Positions 44,905 to 53,809 of a stretch of DNA of 63,111 nucleotides are shown here, in pieces (within the stretch, counting starts at the first letter, position 1; each line of letters begins with the position of its first letter). The position numbers were made by a program, and so were the translations under genes. The stretch lies in NCBI GenBank assembly GCA_017628395.1, contig JAGBZD010000024.1, forward strand, positions 1 to 63,111, written 5' to 3'. This stretch comes from Paludibacteraceae bacterium (GTDB lineage: Bacteria; Bacteroidota; Bacteroidia; Bacteroidales; Paludibacteraceae). Below the pieces are notes generated by a model. That model saw nothing but the letters and a program-made list of their open reading frames with translations, was not told the origin of the DNA and searched no databases.

Positions 44905-46494
44905 TTAGTTCGCATGAAGCACTTGGCGTACTTTCATTAAGTACCAGTCTTTCATTATTTGATTTGCAGAGATGGCATAGCTCTTGTTGCGATATATCCC
45001 ATGCTGAATTAATTCTTCCAACATAGGTTCTGCGAGCTCTCTTTCGCCTAAAATGTCATTTGTATTTTTGCGTAATCGCAATATTGCGATTGGCAATAGA
45101 TGCTTGATTCTATTTCTTATTTTTCTTCCATAGAAAAACACCTTATTTTCCTGTTTCTGCTCAAAATCCACCTTCATTGGTATGAATATGTGTTGTCTAA
45201 TCGTATGTGTATAGAAGTTCTGCATTTCCAATTGTTTAATATGTATCTTTCTGAAGAACTCTAAAAACTCTTTATCCCAGTATGGCAATCGCACTTCGTA
45301 TCCAAAAAACTCATATACTCTTGCTGAGTTGTTTATGTTGTATGGTAATCTGTTTTCGAAAATAAAAGCTTGATAAATGGACCAATTCTCTATCTGGTCT
45401 TGTTTTTTTATATTGAAATAGTTTCGTATGTTGTTTTTTAGTTTTGGTTGAAATTCGTACTCGAAATGCTCATGCATAATGGCTCTTACCATGTATTCAG
45501 TGCTACTTTTCTGTCCGATACATGCTTTTGTCAAATGCGATCCCGCGTTATAATCTGCCGAATGTCCTGGTATAAAGATAGCGTTTTGTTCTATCGCCTT
45601 AATTTTCCTAAGATAGTTAATGGCTGCATACTCAAACAGCCATACAAAATTACTTAGTCCTCCTATAAATTGGTAATATTGTTGAAACTCATGACTATCC
45701 AATTGTATCAGTTCTTTTATTTCTGTCTTTGTTGGGTTTATAATGTATAATGGGTAGTTCAATTCTTTAGCTACTTTCTTTGCAATTTTCTCTTCTATGT
45801 TGTTTTCTCTTCCTACCGTATAACATATAACCTTTCTGTATCCCATTTTTTTTAACATGCATAGAATTAATCTCGAGTCGTTTCCTCCGCTTAATGGTAT
45901 CACCACTTGTCTATCACCTATGGAATGAACCATCCTGCGAAAGACATTCTGTAGCATTTCGCCCATTTGTTGGCTGTTTGCAATGGTTAGTTCGTGGGAA
46001 CGAGTTAGGTAGGTGTAATATTGGTGTTGCTCTCCCTCCTCTGTCAAGTAGTGTCCTGGTCTTACCTGCTTTATGTTCGAAATCAGCGTTTTTCCATACA
46101 GCGGAAAGCCCGCTGACTGGTATTCCATTTTGCTGATTGTGTCCAATGTGTCCGTATGCCTAAGAATTTTGTAAGCATCGTCGCTAATCAAATATCCATG
46201 CTCTCTATCTACTCTGTAGTACAATGGATATATTCGAGAACTATCTACGGCAGCTGCATTTAGTGTGGCAGAGTGGCAAATGACTGCAAACAATCCATTT
46301 GCTTGTTCTAATCGCTCTTGTAGTTCTTCTATATTGCGTACGGTAAAATATGCGCAGAGATCTTCGCCTTTGTATAGTGTCCCCGATGGGTCATATATAT
46401 ACCCTCGTGCCGAAACGGAAGGAGTGTGATACCACCCCTTTCCGAATAATTTAATGTTAAATGCTGTCTTCTTTTGTGTTTTTATCGTGTTCAT
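44905..46494 (-). CDS. Asparagine-synthase-like amidotransferase domain protein
   Basis: 529 residues. The central PP-loop SGGNDS at 202-207 identifies the AsnB/PP-loop ATPase domain. The N-terminal region resembles a class II glutamine amidotransferase fold (YFTVRNIEELQERL, GLFAVICHS) but no N-terminal catalytic Cys is present (the protein begins MNTIKTQKK), so ammonia would have to come from elsewhere or a different acceptor is used. Its start overlaps the flippase by 38 bases; such pairs occur in surface-polysaccharide loci where these proteins amidate sugars. Confidence 0.8.
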   Translation of the reverse strand: MNTIKTQKKTAFNIKLFGKGWYHTPSVSARGYIYDPSGTLYKGEDLCAYFTVRNIEELQERLEQANGLFAVICHSATLNAAAVDSSRIYPLYYRVDREHGYLISDDAYKILRHTDTLDTISKMEYQSAGFPLYGKTLISNIKQVRPGHYLTEEGEQHQYYTYLTRSHELTIANSQQMGEMLQNVFRRMVHSIGDRQVVIPLSGGNDSRLILCMLKKMGYRKVICYTVGRENNIEEKIAKKVAKELNYPLYIINPTKTEIKELIQLDSHEFQQYYQFIGGLSNFVWLFEYAAINYLRKIKAIEQNAIFIPGHSADYNAGSHLTKACIGQKSSTEYMVRAIMHEHFEYEFQPKLKNNIRNYFNIKKQDQIENWSIYQAFIFENRLPYNINNSARVYEFFGYEVRLPYWDKEFLEFFRKIHIKQLEMQNFYTHTIRQHIFIPMKVDFEQKQENKVFFYGRKIRNRIKHLLPIAILRLRKNTNDILGERELAEPMLEELIQHGIYRNKSYAISANQIMKDWYLMKVRQVLHAN

Positions 46495-47746
46495 ACATCA
46501 TATAGATAAACCAACAAAGTTCAATGCCTAATACGATTGCGCCCGCTAAACTATAAAATGCGATAGCGTGATATATGGAGTGTAAAGAAATTCCTATAAT
46601 TAGAGCGCCCAAGCGCAATCCGAGATAGAGTACCTCAAATCCCAGATAAGTGGCTTGACGGTTGAATACATCGGGCAAGAACGATAAGCTGGTATTGAGA
46701 ATGACGAATAGCAACCATGGCAACATTAAACGGATGTATTGGCTTGTGCTGCTCCATTCTTGTCCTAATAACCCTGTGATAATCCACGGTAAGATACAAT
46801 ATAGAATGCTGAATATTAGGATAGATATACCCCCTATTTTTAGTAAATATTGTCGAATAAAAGCTAATACTTTTTTACCTTGTGCTACGCGCTCCGATGT
46901 GGCTTGAAATAACACTTGATAGATGGAACTACACACCAAGTTAATTGGTCGAAAAGCAATCGTAAACGCCATACCTAAAAATCCGATTTCCGCTAACCCA
47001 AAATGTGGTGTCAGTACTAAAATGGGTAAATTCCCTCCAATTGTGTTGAGTAAGGAGCGAGGGGTCGCAAAGAGTGGAAAGTTTTTGTATTGTTTGGCAA
47101 TTTGGTGGATATCGTGTATGGATTGAATTCGAAATAATGGTTGGATGTGCTGCTTAAATCCTTTGAGGCAGACTATAATGATAGACACAATAGGACCTAT
47201 TAGGGTTGCGTATATCATCCCGCCAGCTAATACACCTCCAAAACCAAATGCTAATTTGCTTCCTGCTGAAGCCATGCTTTGTGATAGTTGATAGGTGCTT
47301 ATCTTATTATAGCATTTCTCGCGAATATACCAATAGTTAAGTAAATTCCATATTCCTAAGATAAATACATAAATCGGCATTGCCCAATAGTAAACAGCCA
47401 ATCTTGGAGAGTTGAATAATGCTGCGATTGAGTTTGCAAATAAAGTAGATATTTCCACCAATAGTGTGCAACCTATTAACAAGCATGCTCCTGCTTGCAC
47501 TACTGTTACGGCATCTTTCTTCTCTTTTGGGAGTACAATCGCGTAGTGATATTCTGCAAGGGAAATCAATGTCAGTATCCCTCCTATACTCAAAAATAAA
47601 TTCAGCAGACCGAAGTCCTCAGGTGCATATATACGCGTCAGTATAGGGTAAACAAGCAAGCCAATGACTTGCGCCACCACATTAGCAGAAAGCAATTTCG
47701 CAAAATTGCGTACGATGGATGATTGAAATAATGACCCTATACTCAT
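46457..47746 (-). CDS. Oligosaccharide flippase (Wzx/MATE-like)
   Basis: 429 residues with about 12 transmembrane helices. LLSANVVAQVIGLLVYPILTRIYAPEDFGLLNLFLSIGGIL is the characteristic opening of Wzx-type flippases that move lipid-linked glycans across the inner membrane. Start MSIGSLFQSSIV is chosen since its promoter box ends 8 bases upstream, so the upstream ATG at 47785 is excluded. Confidence 0.88.
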   Translation of the reverse strand: MSIGSLFQSSIVRNFAKLLSANVVAQVIGLLVYPILTRIYAPEDFGLLNLFLSIGGILTLISLAEYHYAIVLPKEKKDAVTVVQAGACLLIGCTLLVEISTLFANSIAALFNSPRLAVYYWAMPIYVFILGIWNLLNYWYIREKCYNKISTYQLSQSMASAGSKLAFGFGGVLAGGMIYATLIGPIVSIIIVCLKGFKQHIQPLFRIQSIHDIHQIAKQYKNFPLFATPRSLLNTIGGNLPILVLTPHFGLAEIGFLGMAFTIAFRPINLVCSSIYQVLFQATSERVAQGKKVLAFIRQYLLKIGGISILIFSILYCILPWIITGLLGQEWSSTSQYIRLMLPWLLFVILNTSLSFLPDVFNRQATYLGFEVLYLGLRLGALIIGISLHSIYHAIAFYSLAGAIVLGIELCWFIYMMYEHDKNTKEDSI

Positions 47747-47754
47747 TTCACCTG

Positions 47755-47786
47755 CAAAAGTACTACATTTATCCCAAAATTGCAAC
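47755..47786 (-). promoter_or_regulatory. Promoter abutting the flippase start
   Basis: Minus strand GTTG (47786-47783), 20 bases, TACTTTTG (47762-47755); the ATG begins at 47746, so the leader is expected to be only a few bases. Confidence 0.7.
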
Positions 47787-47821
47787 TATTTGGTAGAAAA
47801 ATTGCAAAAAATGTCAAGATA

Positions 47822-47853
47822 TTTGCACAATTCAGAAAAAAGCAGTAAATTTG
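47822..47853 (+). promoter_or_regulatory. Promoter of tonB
   Basis: TTTG (47822-47825), 20 bases, TAAATTTG (47846-47853); ATG at 47916. Confidence 0.8.
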
Positions 47854-47915
47854 CAGTCCGAATTGATAGTGCTTGCAAAAGCATGTGATAAGTAAACATA
47901 AAAACACAAAACAAT

Positions 47916-48596
47916 ATGCAACAAAAAAAATCACCCCAAGCAAGTTTGGAAGACAAGAAACTGACTTATGTCCTTATAGGATTAGTGTTGGTATTAAGCA
48001 TTTGCTATGTCGCATTTGAGTGGACAGAGAAAGAAGTCACTAAGTATGAAGTCGTGGATACAGACTTCCTCATCGAGGAAGAGTTTGATATCCAGCAAAC
48101 CTCTCAAGAAACTCCTCCTCCTCCACCACCTCCAGCACCAGTAGAAGTAGAGGTACTCAATGTTGTGGAAGATGATGTTGAGGTAGAAGAGATTCAAATC
48201 AACACGGAGGATGACAAGGATGTGGAAGTGGTTATCGCACCTCCTGTAGAGGCTCCTGTTGAAGAGGAAGAAGAAGAGGTTATCTTCGTCGTGGTTGAGT
48301 CTATGCCAGAGTTCCCTGGTGGCCAACAAGCCATGATGCGCTATATTGGTGAGAATATCAAGTACCCTGTTATTGCACAAGAGAACGGTATTCAGGGTCG
48401 TGTGATTTGTCAATTCGTGATTGAGAAGGACGGTAAGGTTACTGATATTCAGGTAGTTCGTTCTTCTGGCGAGCCTTCGCTGGATAAAGAAGCTGTGCGT
48501 GTCATCAATAGCATGCCTAAGTGGAAACCAGGTAAGCAACGCGGTAAACCAGTACGCGTGAAATATACTATTCCAGTAAACTTCCGTTTGCAATAA
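47916..48596 (+). CDS. tonB: TonB-family energy transducer
   Basis: 226 residues: an N-terminal anchor helix (YVLIGLVLVLSICYVAFEW), a periplasmic linker with PPPPPPPAPVEVEV and Glu/Val-rich repeats, and a C-terminal TonB domain (MPEFPGGQQAMMRYIGENIKYPVIAQENGIQGRV...). It passes proton-motive force energy to outer-membrane receptors. No exbB/exbD in the window. Confidence 0.93.
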   Translation: MQQKKSPQASLEDKKLTYVLIGLVLVLSICYVAFEWTEKEVTKYEVVDTDFLIEEEFDIQQTSQETPPPPPPPAPVEVEVLNVVEDDVEVEEIQINTEDDKDVEVVIAPPVEAPVEEEEEEVIFVVVESMPEFPGGQQAMMRYIGENIKYPVIAQENGIQGRVICQFVIEKDGKVTDIQVVRSSGEPSLDKEAVRVINSMPKWKPGKQRGKPVRVKYTIPVNFRLQ

Positions 48597-48601
48597 TTTC
48601 T

Positions 48602-48643
48602 CGCCTTTAGCCTAATCGCCTAATCGCCTTTAGCCTAAATCGC
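48602..48643 (+). repeat. CGCCTAAT array before recG
   Basis: CGCCTTTAGCCTAAT, CGCCTAAT, CGCCTTTAGCCTAAAT in 7-8-base steps, ending 8 bases before the recG ATG. Confidence 0.8.
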
Positions 48644-48651
48644 GTAGCTAA

Positions 48652-50772
48652 ATGGATTTATCCATTCGAAATATCGAATACTGTAAGGGTGTCGGCGCTA
48701 AGCGTGCCGACATTCTTCGTAAAGAGCTGGGTGTGAAGTCGGCGCTCGATATGCTGTACCAGTTTCCGTACAAGTATATTGACCGCAGTCGCTTCTATTT
48801 TATCCATGAGATTGAGGACGACGACACCTATGTGCAGCTCATCGGTCATATCACCGAGTGGCACACCATTGGTATTGGCAATGCCCAGCGTCTATCCGCT
48901 ACCTTTACCGACGGACGGCACACCATCGAACTCGTTTGGTTCAAGGGTGTGAAGTATGTCAAACTGGAGCGCAATGTGCAGTATCTGCTTTTTGGCAAAC
49001 CATCGCGCTTCAATCATCAGTACAACTTCGTTCATCCCGAGCTCACGCCGATGAGTAAGGTGCAACCTGAACTCATGCAGGGGCTCGAACCGCACTACAA
49101 CACCACCGAACCTATGAAACGCGCAGGGCTCAATTCCAAAGCCCTCCGCACCATCATCGCACATCTCATACCCGAACTCCAACAGCAGGGTATGGTAGAT
49201 ACGCTTGGCATGGATCTGGTGCAACGCTACCACCTCATGCGCCTGAGCGAAGCGCTCTGCAATATCCATTTCCCTAAGGATACCCCTACCATGCAGAAGG
49301 CGCGCGAACGGCTCAAGTTCGAAGAACTCTTCTATATCCAATTGCAGATTCTCAGGCAGATGAAACGCCGCGAACAAAATGTCGGCTTCTCTATGCCTAT
49401 TGTGGGCAAGTCTTTCCACTCCTTCTACCAGAACTGCCTGCCCTTCCCACTCACCAATGCGCAGAAACGCGTGGTGCGCGAGATTCAGACCGATATCAAG
49501 TCTGGCAAACAGATGAACCGCCTTTTGCAGGGCGATGTGGGTAGTGGCAAAACGATCGTTGCCCTACTCACAGCCCTACTCGCTGTGGATAATGGCTACC
49601 AAGCCTGTATCATGGCTCCCACTGAGATTCTTGCTAACCAGCATTACGAAACCATCCAACAACTCCTCTCACCTCTCACCTCCTCGCCTCATCACCTCAT
49701 CGCCTCATCGCCTAAAATCGCTCTCCTCACGGGTTCCACGACTGCCAAGCAACGCCAGCCTATTCATGAGCAACTGCGCTCGGGTGAGATCAATATCCTC
49801 ATCGGCACGCATGCCTTGCTTGAGGACACCGTGCAGTTTGCCAACCTCGGACTATGTATCATTGACGAGCAACACCGTTTTGGTGTGGCGCAGCGCGCCA
49901 AACTATGGAATAAGAACACCCAACCGCCACATATCCTTGTGATGACGGCAACGCCTATCCCCCGCACTTTGGCGATGACGGTCTATGGCGATTTGCAGGT
50001 GAGTATCATCGACGAACTCCCTCCAGGGCGTAAACCTGTGCATACGCTTCACTATTCCATTCAACGCCGAGCATCTATCAATCAGTTCATCGCGCAGCAG
50101 ATTGATATGGGGCGTCAGGTTTATGTGGTCTATCCGCTCATCAATGAGAACGAGAAACTCGACCTCCATGACCTCACCAATGGCTACAACCAACTCTGCG
50201 AAACTTTCCCCGAGTACCGTATTTCCATGGTACACGGACAGATGAAGGCGAAGGACAAGGACGAGCAGATGCAGCGTTTTGTCGCTGGAGAAACGCAGAT
50301 TCTGGTGGCGACTACGGTCATTGAGGTGGGAGTGAATGTGCCTAACGCCAGCGTGATGATTATTGAGAATGCCGAGCGTTTTGGTCTCAGCCAATTGCAC
50401 CAATTGCGTGGCCGAGTAGGGCGCGGTGCGGAGCAGAGCTATTGTATATTGCTCACGCGCGTGGAGATGAGCAAGGAGACGCGCCAGCGCATGGATATTA
50501 TGGTGGCGACCAACGATGGCTTTCGTATTGCGGAGGCGGATTTGCAACTGCGTGGTCCGGGCGACTTAGAGGGTACGCAGCAGTCGGGCTTGCCGTTTGA
50601 GTTGCATATTGCCAGTTTGAGTACCGATGGCCAGTTGCTGGAGGTGGCGCGCCAAGCAGCGATGGAGGTTCTGGATGCAGACCCATTGCTCGAACAATCC
50701 CACAACCGTATATACAAACAGCGACTCGACTATCTTCGAATCGCTGCTGGTAATTGGGGAGAAATCTCTTAG
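48652..50772 (+). CDS. recG: ATP-dependent DNA helicase RecG
   Basis: 706 residues. It remodels stalled forks and Holliday junctions. An N-terminal OB-fold wedge domain is followed by helicase motifs: Walker A GDVGSGKT at 294-301, IIDEQHRFG (DEQH box), VMTATPIPRTLAMT, and ATTVIEVGVNVPNASVMIIENAERFGLSQLHQLRGRVGRG. Between motifs I and II residues about 340-354 (LTSSPHHLIASSPK) are encoded by a short-period repeat and are not part of the conserved helicase core. Confidence 0.96.
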   Translation: MDLSIRNIEYCKGVGAKRADILRKELGVKSALDMLYQFPYKYIDRSRFYFIHEIEDDDTYVQLIGHITEWHTIGIGNAQRLSATFTDGRHTIELVWFKGVKYVKLERNVQYLLFGKPSRFNHQYNFVHPELTPMSKVQPELMQGLEPHYNTTEPMKRAGLNSKALRTIIAHLIPELQQQGMVDTLGMDLVQRYHLMRLSEALCNIHFPKDTPTMQKARERLKFEELFYIQLQILRQMKRREQNVGFSMPIVGKSFHSFYQNCLPFPLTNAQKRVVREIQTDIKSGKQMNRLLQGDVGSGKTIVALLTALLAVDNGYQACIMAPTEILANQHYETIQQLLSPLTSSPHHLIASSPKIALLTGSTTAKQRQPIHEQLRSGEINILIGTHALLEDTVQFANLGLCIIDEQHRFGVAQRAKLWNKNTQPPHILVMTATPIPRTLAMTVYGDLQVSIIDELPPGRKPVHTLHYSIQRRASINQFIAQQIDMGRQVYVVYPLINENEKLDLHDLTNGYNQLCETFPEYRISMVHGQMKAKDKDEQMQRFVAGETQILVATTVIEVGVNVPNASVMIIENAERFGLSQLHQLRGRVGRGAEQSYCILLTRVEMSKETRQRMDIMVATNDGFRIAEADLQLRGPGDLEGTQQSGLPFELHIASLSTDGQLLEVARQAAMEVLDADPLLEQSHNRIYKQRLDYLRIAAGNWGEIS
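49672..49713 (+). repeat. CGCCTCAT array inside recG
   Basis: ACCTCTC, ACCTCCT, CGCCTCAT, CACCTCAT, CGCCTCAT, CGCCTAAA in 7-8-base steps, in frame, between helicase motifs Ia and II. It is in the opposite orientation (relative to the gene) from the arrays in aroA, aroC and ileS. Confidence 0.8.
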
Positions 50773-50777
50773 AAATT

Positions 50778-50832
50778 ACGCACTATTCACGCACAATAGA
50801 CGGACAATACACGCACAATAAGCGCACAATTC
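50778..50832. repeat. 11-bp-period ACGCACAATA array
   Basis: ACGCACTATTC, ACGCACAATAG, ACGGACAATAC, ACGCACAATAA, GCGCACAATTC in tandem between the convergent recG and outer-membrane protein genes. Confidence 0.85.
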
Positions 50833-50854
50833 CTTTCACTTCACTGGCGGATGA

Positions 50855-53755
50855 TTAAAACATATGTGGGCGACCGCCACTCTCGTACATCTGCTGTTGC
50901 CATGCAGCTGCGCCCTTGGCTTTCAAACCGCCCATGCGGTTGAGTTTGTAGGTGTAAGTCAGCATGAAGTAGGTGGGCAAGGTATTGAATTTCTGGTAAC
51001 TAACGCTGGTCTCGTTGACCGTTTGCACGATGTTCTTCTTGTCGTTCAAGAGGTCATACACCTTGAGGGTCAAGGTCGAATTAGCCCATGTCTTATCCAG
51101 CGAGAAGTTCCAAATCAACTCATTCACATCGGTCAGTCCTTGATAGCCGTGGCGTGAGGTGTAGCTCACATCGGTGGCTATATTCCATGATTTTGGCAAA
51201 TGGAATGTCACATCGCCCGTGATAATCCAGTCGCCTATATGGCTGATATTCTTCTTGTTGAGCGAGTTGTGGGTTAGCGAATAGATATTCGTGTTCTTCA
51301 CGCCTATATCCACTATCTTATGGGTAAATCGGAGTGTGAGGTCGCTACTCATGCGGAATGTACCCGTCTTTGACGCATCACCCAAAGGCAATTGATCCGC
51401 AGCTATCAGTGCTGCAATCTCATCGGCATCCTGTTCGCGGAGTACATACGCCACGCGTTGGTTGTAGCTCACTGCAGTACGCGAGTGGAACTGAAACATC
51501 TTGTTGCAGAATGGCGTATTGCTCATAAAATGCGCCCCCACATACCACGGAATCATCTCCGCGTTCACGGTTTGCAGATAGCGTTTGCCTGTCTTGTCGT
51601 AAATAGTATTATTGGTCAGCGCATCTTGCGTGAGGTTGGCGTTCATGCCCACCATCATACTGGAGAACTTCTCCTGATTGAACTTCGAATACATCGCAAA
51701 GATATTGTGGCTGAAAGCTGGGTTCAGTCCCAAGTTACCTACTGTCTCGTTCATCGCATCGGAGTTATTGCGCACGGGCTCCATCTGCTGGATAGTCGGC
51801 TGATTGACGCGTCCGCGATAGACGATTCGGGCAAACTCCTTCTGACCGAACTTATAGCGGAAGCGCACATTTGGCGACCAGTTCCACCTATTATATAAGG
51901 TATCGCGCGCGAGGATACCGCCATAGTAGGTCTTGGAATAGGTCTGCGTAGCCAACACGCGTGCACCTGCTGTCAGGTCACTCTTTTCGCTCACCCAGCG
52001 GTAGTTCAGTTCTAACTGTTCGGTGTACATATTGTTGTTGAGTGCGTTGGAATACACGCTGTCGTATTGATACGAGCCGTCCATCATGGAGTATTGATCT
52101 TTCACCGAGTTACGATTGCTACCCGACAGCGATAATACCGTTTCGATAAAGTGGTTCTTGCCATAGATTGGCTCCACGAACGATGTGCGCAGCGAATAAC
52201 TCAATGCGTCGCTGCCCGACAAGGTGTGTTGATCCACCAATGCGCTATTGGTCAATCTGTCCCATGCATAGGTAGTGTCGGTTTTCTCGGTGTTCTTAAA
52301 GGTGAAGTTAGCTCGCATTGTCAGGGCGCGACCGGGTTTAGCAAACTTATGGTTGTAGGTTGCACGCATAGAGGCAGAAATCTCCTCTTGTAGGCTCTGC
52401 TGGCGTTGGTAGCCGTCGTTGATAAGCACCGAATCGCGCTCGTAAGTATAGTCATTGTTTTGCTCGGATCGCGAGTTAGAGTAGCTGATTTGAGGGCGCA
52501 GAATAATCTTGTTCATCGAGTCAATCTGATATTCCATCTCCAGACGCATTTGTGCATCCCATGCGTATGTCATCTTGTTGGTAGAATCTTGGTCAATATA
52601 GGTTGCCTCCTCGCTATAACTCTCTTTCTGTGACTGAGTTCGTGTGTCATTGGTGGAGTGGTTGATAGTCGCATCGCCACCCAATAGGAGCTCTGTCTTA
52701 TCATCTTTCTTCTCCAGATTACTCGTGAGGTCAATATTGGTGTTCACACCCAAGTTCTCCGAGGCGGTGATACCTGCGTTTTGTCCGCCAAACCAACCGC
52801 GTCCGCGGCGCGAGCGAATCTCATTGGTGTTGTTGGCGCCGCCTACGATAGTCGTTTGGCTCTCGCCCAGCAGCAGGTTCGTGAAGATATTGGCGTTATA
52901 GCGCGCATCATTCTCCACGAAGTACTTCATGCGCGCAGCATCCGTATCACCGTAAGCAGGATTGCCATAGTCAAACCAACCGCCATTATCTGTCACTATA
53001 TCTGCGCCCAATGCACCCGAGTAGTTGCCAAACACACCTTTCTTGCGGTTTTTCTTCAGACTGAGGTTGATGATTCGCTCTGTCTCATCGTCCTCAAAAC
53101 CAGTCAGTTTAGCCATTTCGCTCTTCTCGTCAATGACTTGTATCTTCTCAATCATGTCGGCTGGGATATTCTTGGTGGCAGTCTGCACATCGTCGCCAAA
53201 GAATTTCTTACCGTCAATACGCACGCCTTTGATTTCTTCGCCATTGATGGTCACATTGCCTTCTTTGTCCACCTCCACGCCGTTCATCTTCTTGAGCAGT
53301 TCCTCCACGGTAGCGGTTTCGCTGACTTGGTATGCAGCGGTGTTATATTCTATGGTGTCACCTTTGACGGTCATTTCAGCCGCACGCCCTTGTACGCTCA
53401 CTTCAGCCAAGTGTTGCACTTGCTCTGTTAAACGGATAGTAGGCAAATCCAAATTTGCATTAGGCATTTTTACCTCTTTGATTGCCTCATTGAAACCCAC
53501 CGATGAGATAATTAACTTGTATTCACCCTGACGGATATTGCTCAGTATGAATATACCGTCATAGGTCGTTTGCGCGCCTTGTACGAGGGTGGAGTCGGTA
53601 CCTTGAGCCGTTGGGTGATAGGAGAATAGGCGTATGGTAGCCATCTCCACAGGTGCACCATCGGTCTTAGAGAGGATCGTACCCGAAAGCGTGTGTTGCG
53701 CTTGCACGGTCATCGTTATAGCGATGAAGAATATAAATGATACTATCTTTTTCAT
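50855..53755 (-). CDS. Outer-membrane beta-barrel protein with carboxypeptidase-like and plug domains
   Basis: 966 residues. Signal peptide MKKIVSFIFFIAITMTVQAQ, an N-terminal beta sandwich (HTLSGTILSKTDGAPVEMATIRLF), then a plug-like region (VKGDTIEYNTAAYQVSETATVEELLKKMNGVEVDKEGNVTINGEEIKGVRIDGKKFFGDD) and a long barrel. This is the OMP beta-barrel family related to TonB-dependent receptors but usually without a TonB box. Cargo unknown. Its leader has a 16-bp duplication. Confidence 0.88.
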   Translation of the reverse strand: MKKIVSFIFFIAITMTVQAQHTLSGTILSKTDGAPVEMATIRLFSYHPTAQGTDSTLVQGAQTTYDGIFILSNIRQGEYKLIISSVGFNEAIKEVKMPNANLDLPTIRLTEQVQHLAEVSVQGRAAEMTVKGDTIEYNTAAYQVSETATVEELLKKMNGVEVDKEGNVTINGEEIKGVRIDGKKFFGDDVQTATKNIPADMIEKIQVIDEKSEMAKLTGFEDDETERIINLSLKKNRKKGVFGNYSGALGADIVTDNGGWFDYGNPAYGDTDAARMKYFVENDARYNANIFTNLLLGESQTTIVGGANNTNEIRSRRGRGWFGGQNAGITASENLGVNTNIDLTSNLEKKDDKTELLLGGDATINHSTNDTRTQSQKESYSEEATYIDQDSTNKMTYAWDAQMRLEMEYQIDSMNKIILRPQISYSNSRSEQNNDYTYERDSVLINDGYQRQQSLQEEISASMRATYNHKFAKPGRALTMRANFTFKNTEKTDTTYAWDRLTNSALVDQHTLSGSDALSYSLRTSFVEPIYGKNHFIETVLSLSGSNRNSVKDQYSMMDGSYQYDSVYSNALNNNMYTEQLELNYRWVSEKSDLTAGARVLATQTYSKTYYGGILARDTLYNRWNWSPNVRFRYKFGQKEFARIVYRGRVNQPTIQQMEPVRNNSDAMNETVGNLGLNPAFSHNIFAMYSKFNQEKFSSMMVGMNANLTQDALTNNTIYDKTGKRYLQTVNAEMIPWYVGAHFMSNTPFCNKMFQFHSRTAVSYNQRVAYVLREQDADEIAALIAADQLPLGDASKTGTFRMSSDLTLRFTHKIVDIGVKNTNIYSLTHNSLNKKNISHIGDWIITGDVTFHLPKSWNIATDVSYTSRHGYQGLTDVNELIWNFSLDKTWANSTLTLKVYDLLNDKKNIVQTVNETSVSYQKFNTLPTYFMLTYTYKLNRMGGLKAKGAAAWQQQMYESGGRPHMF

Positions 53756-53763
53756 TGCATTGT

Positions 53764-53795
53764 GGTTGTTTTCTTAATTAGTTGTTTTCTTAATT
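53764..53795 (-). repeat. 16-bp direct duplication in the leader of the outer-membrane protein gene
   Basis: On the minus strand AATTAAGAAAACAACT and AATTAAGAAAACAACC follow one another, 8 bases before the ATG. Confidence 0.8.
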
Positions 53796-53809
53796 TATAG
53801 CACTCTTCT

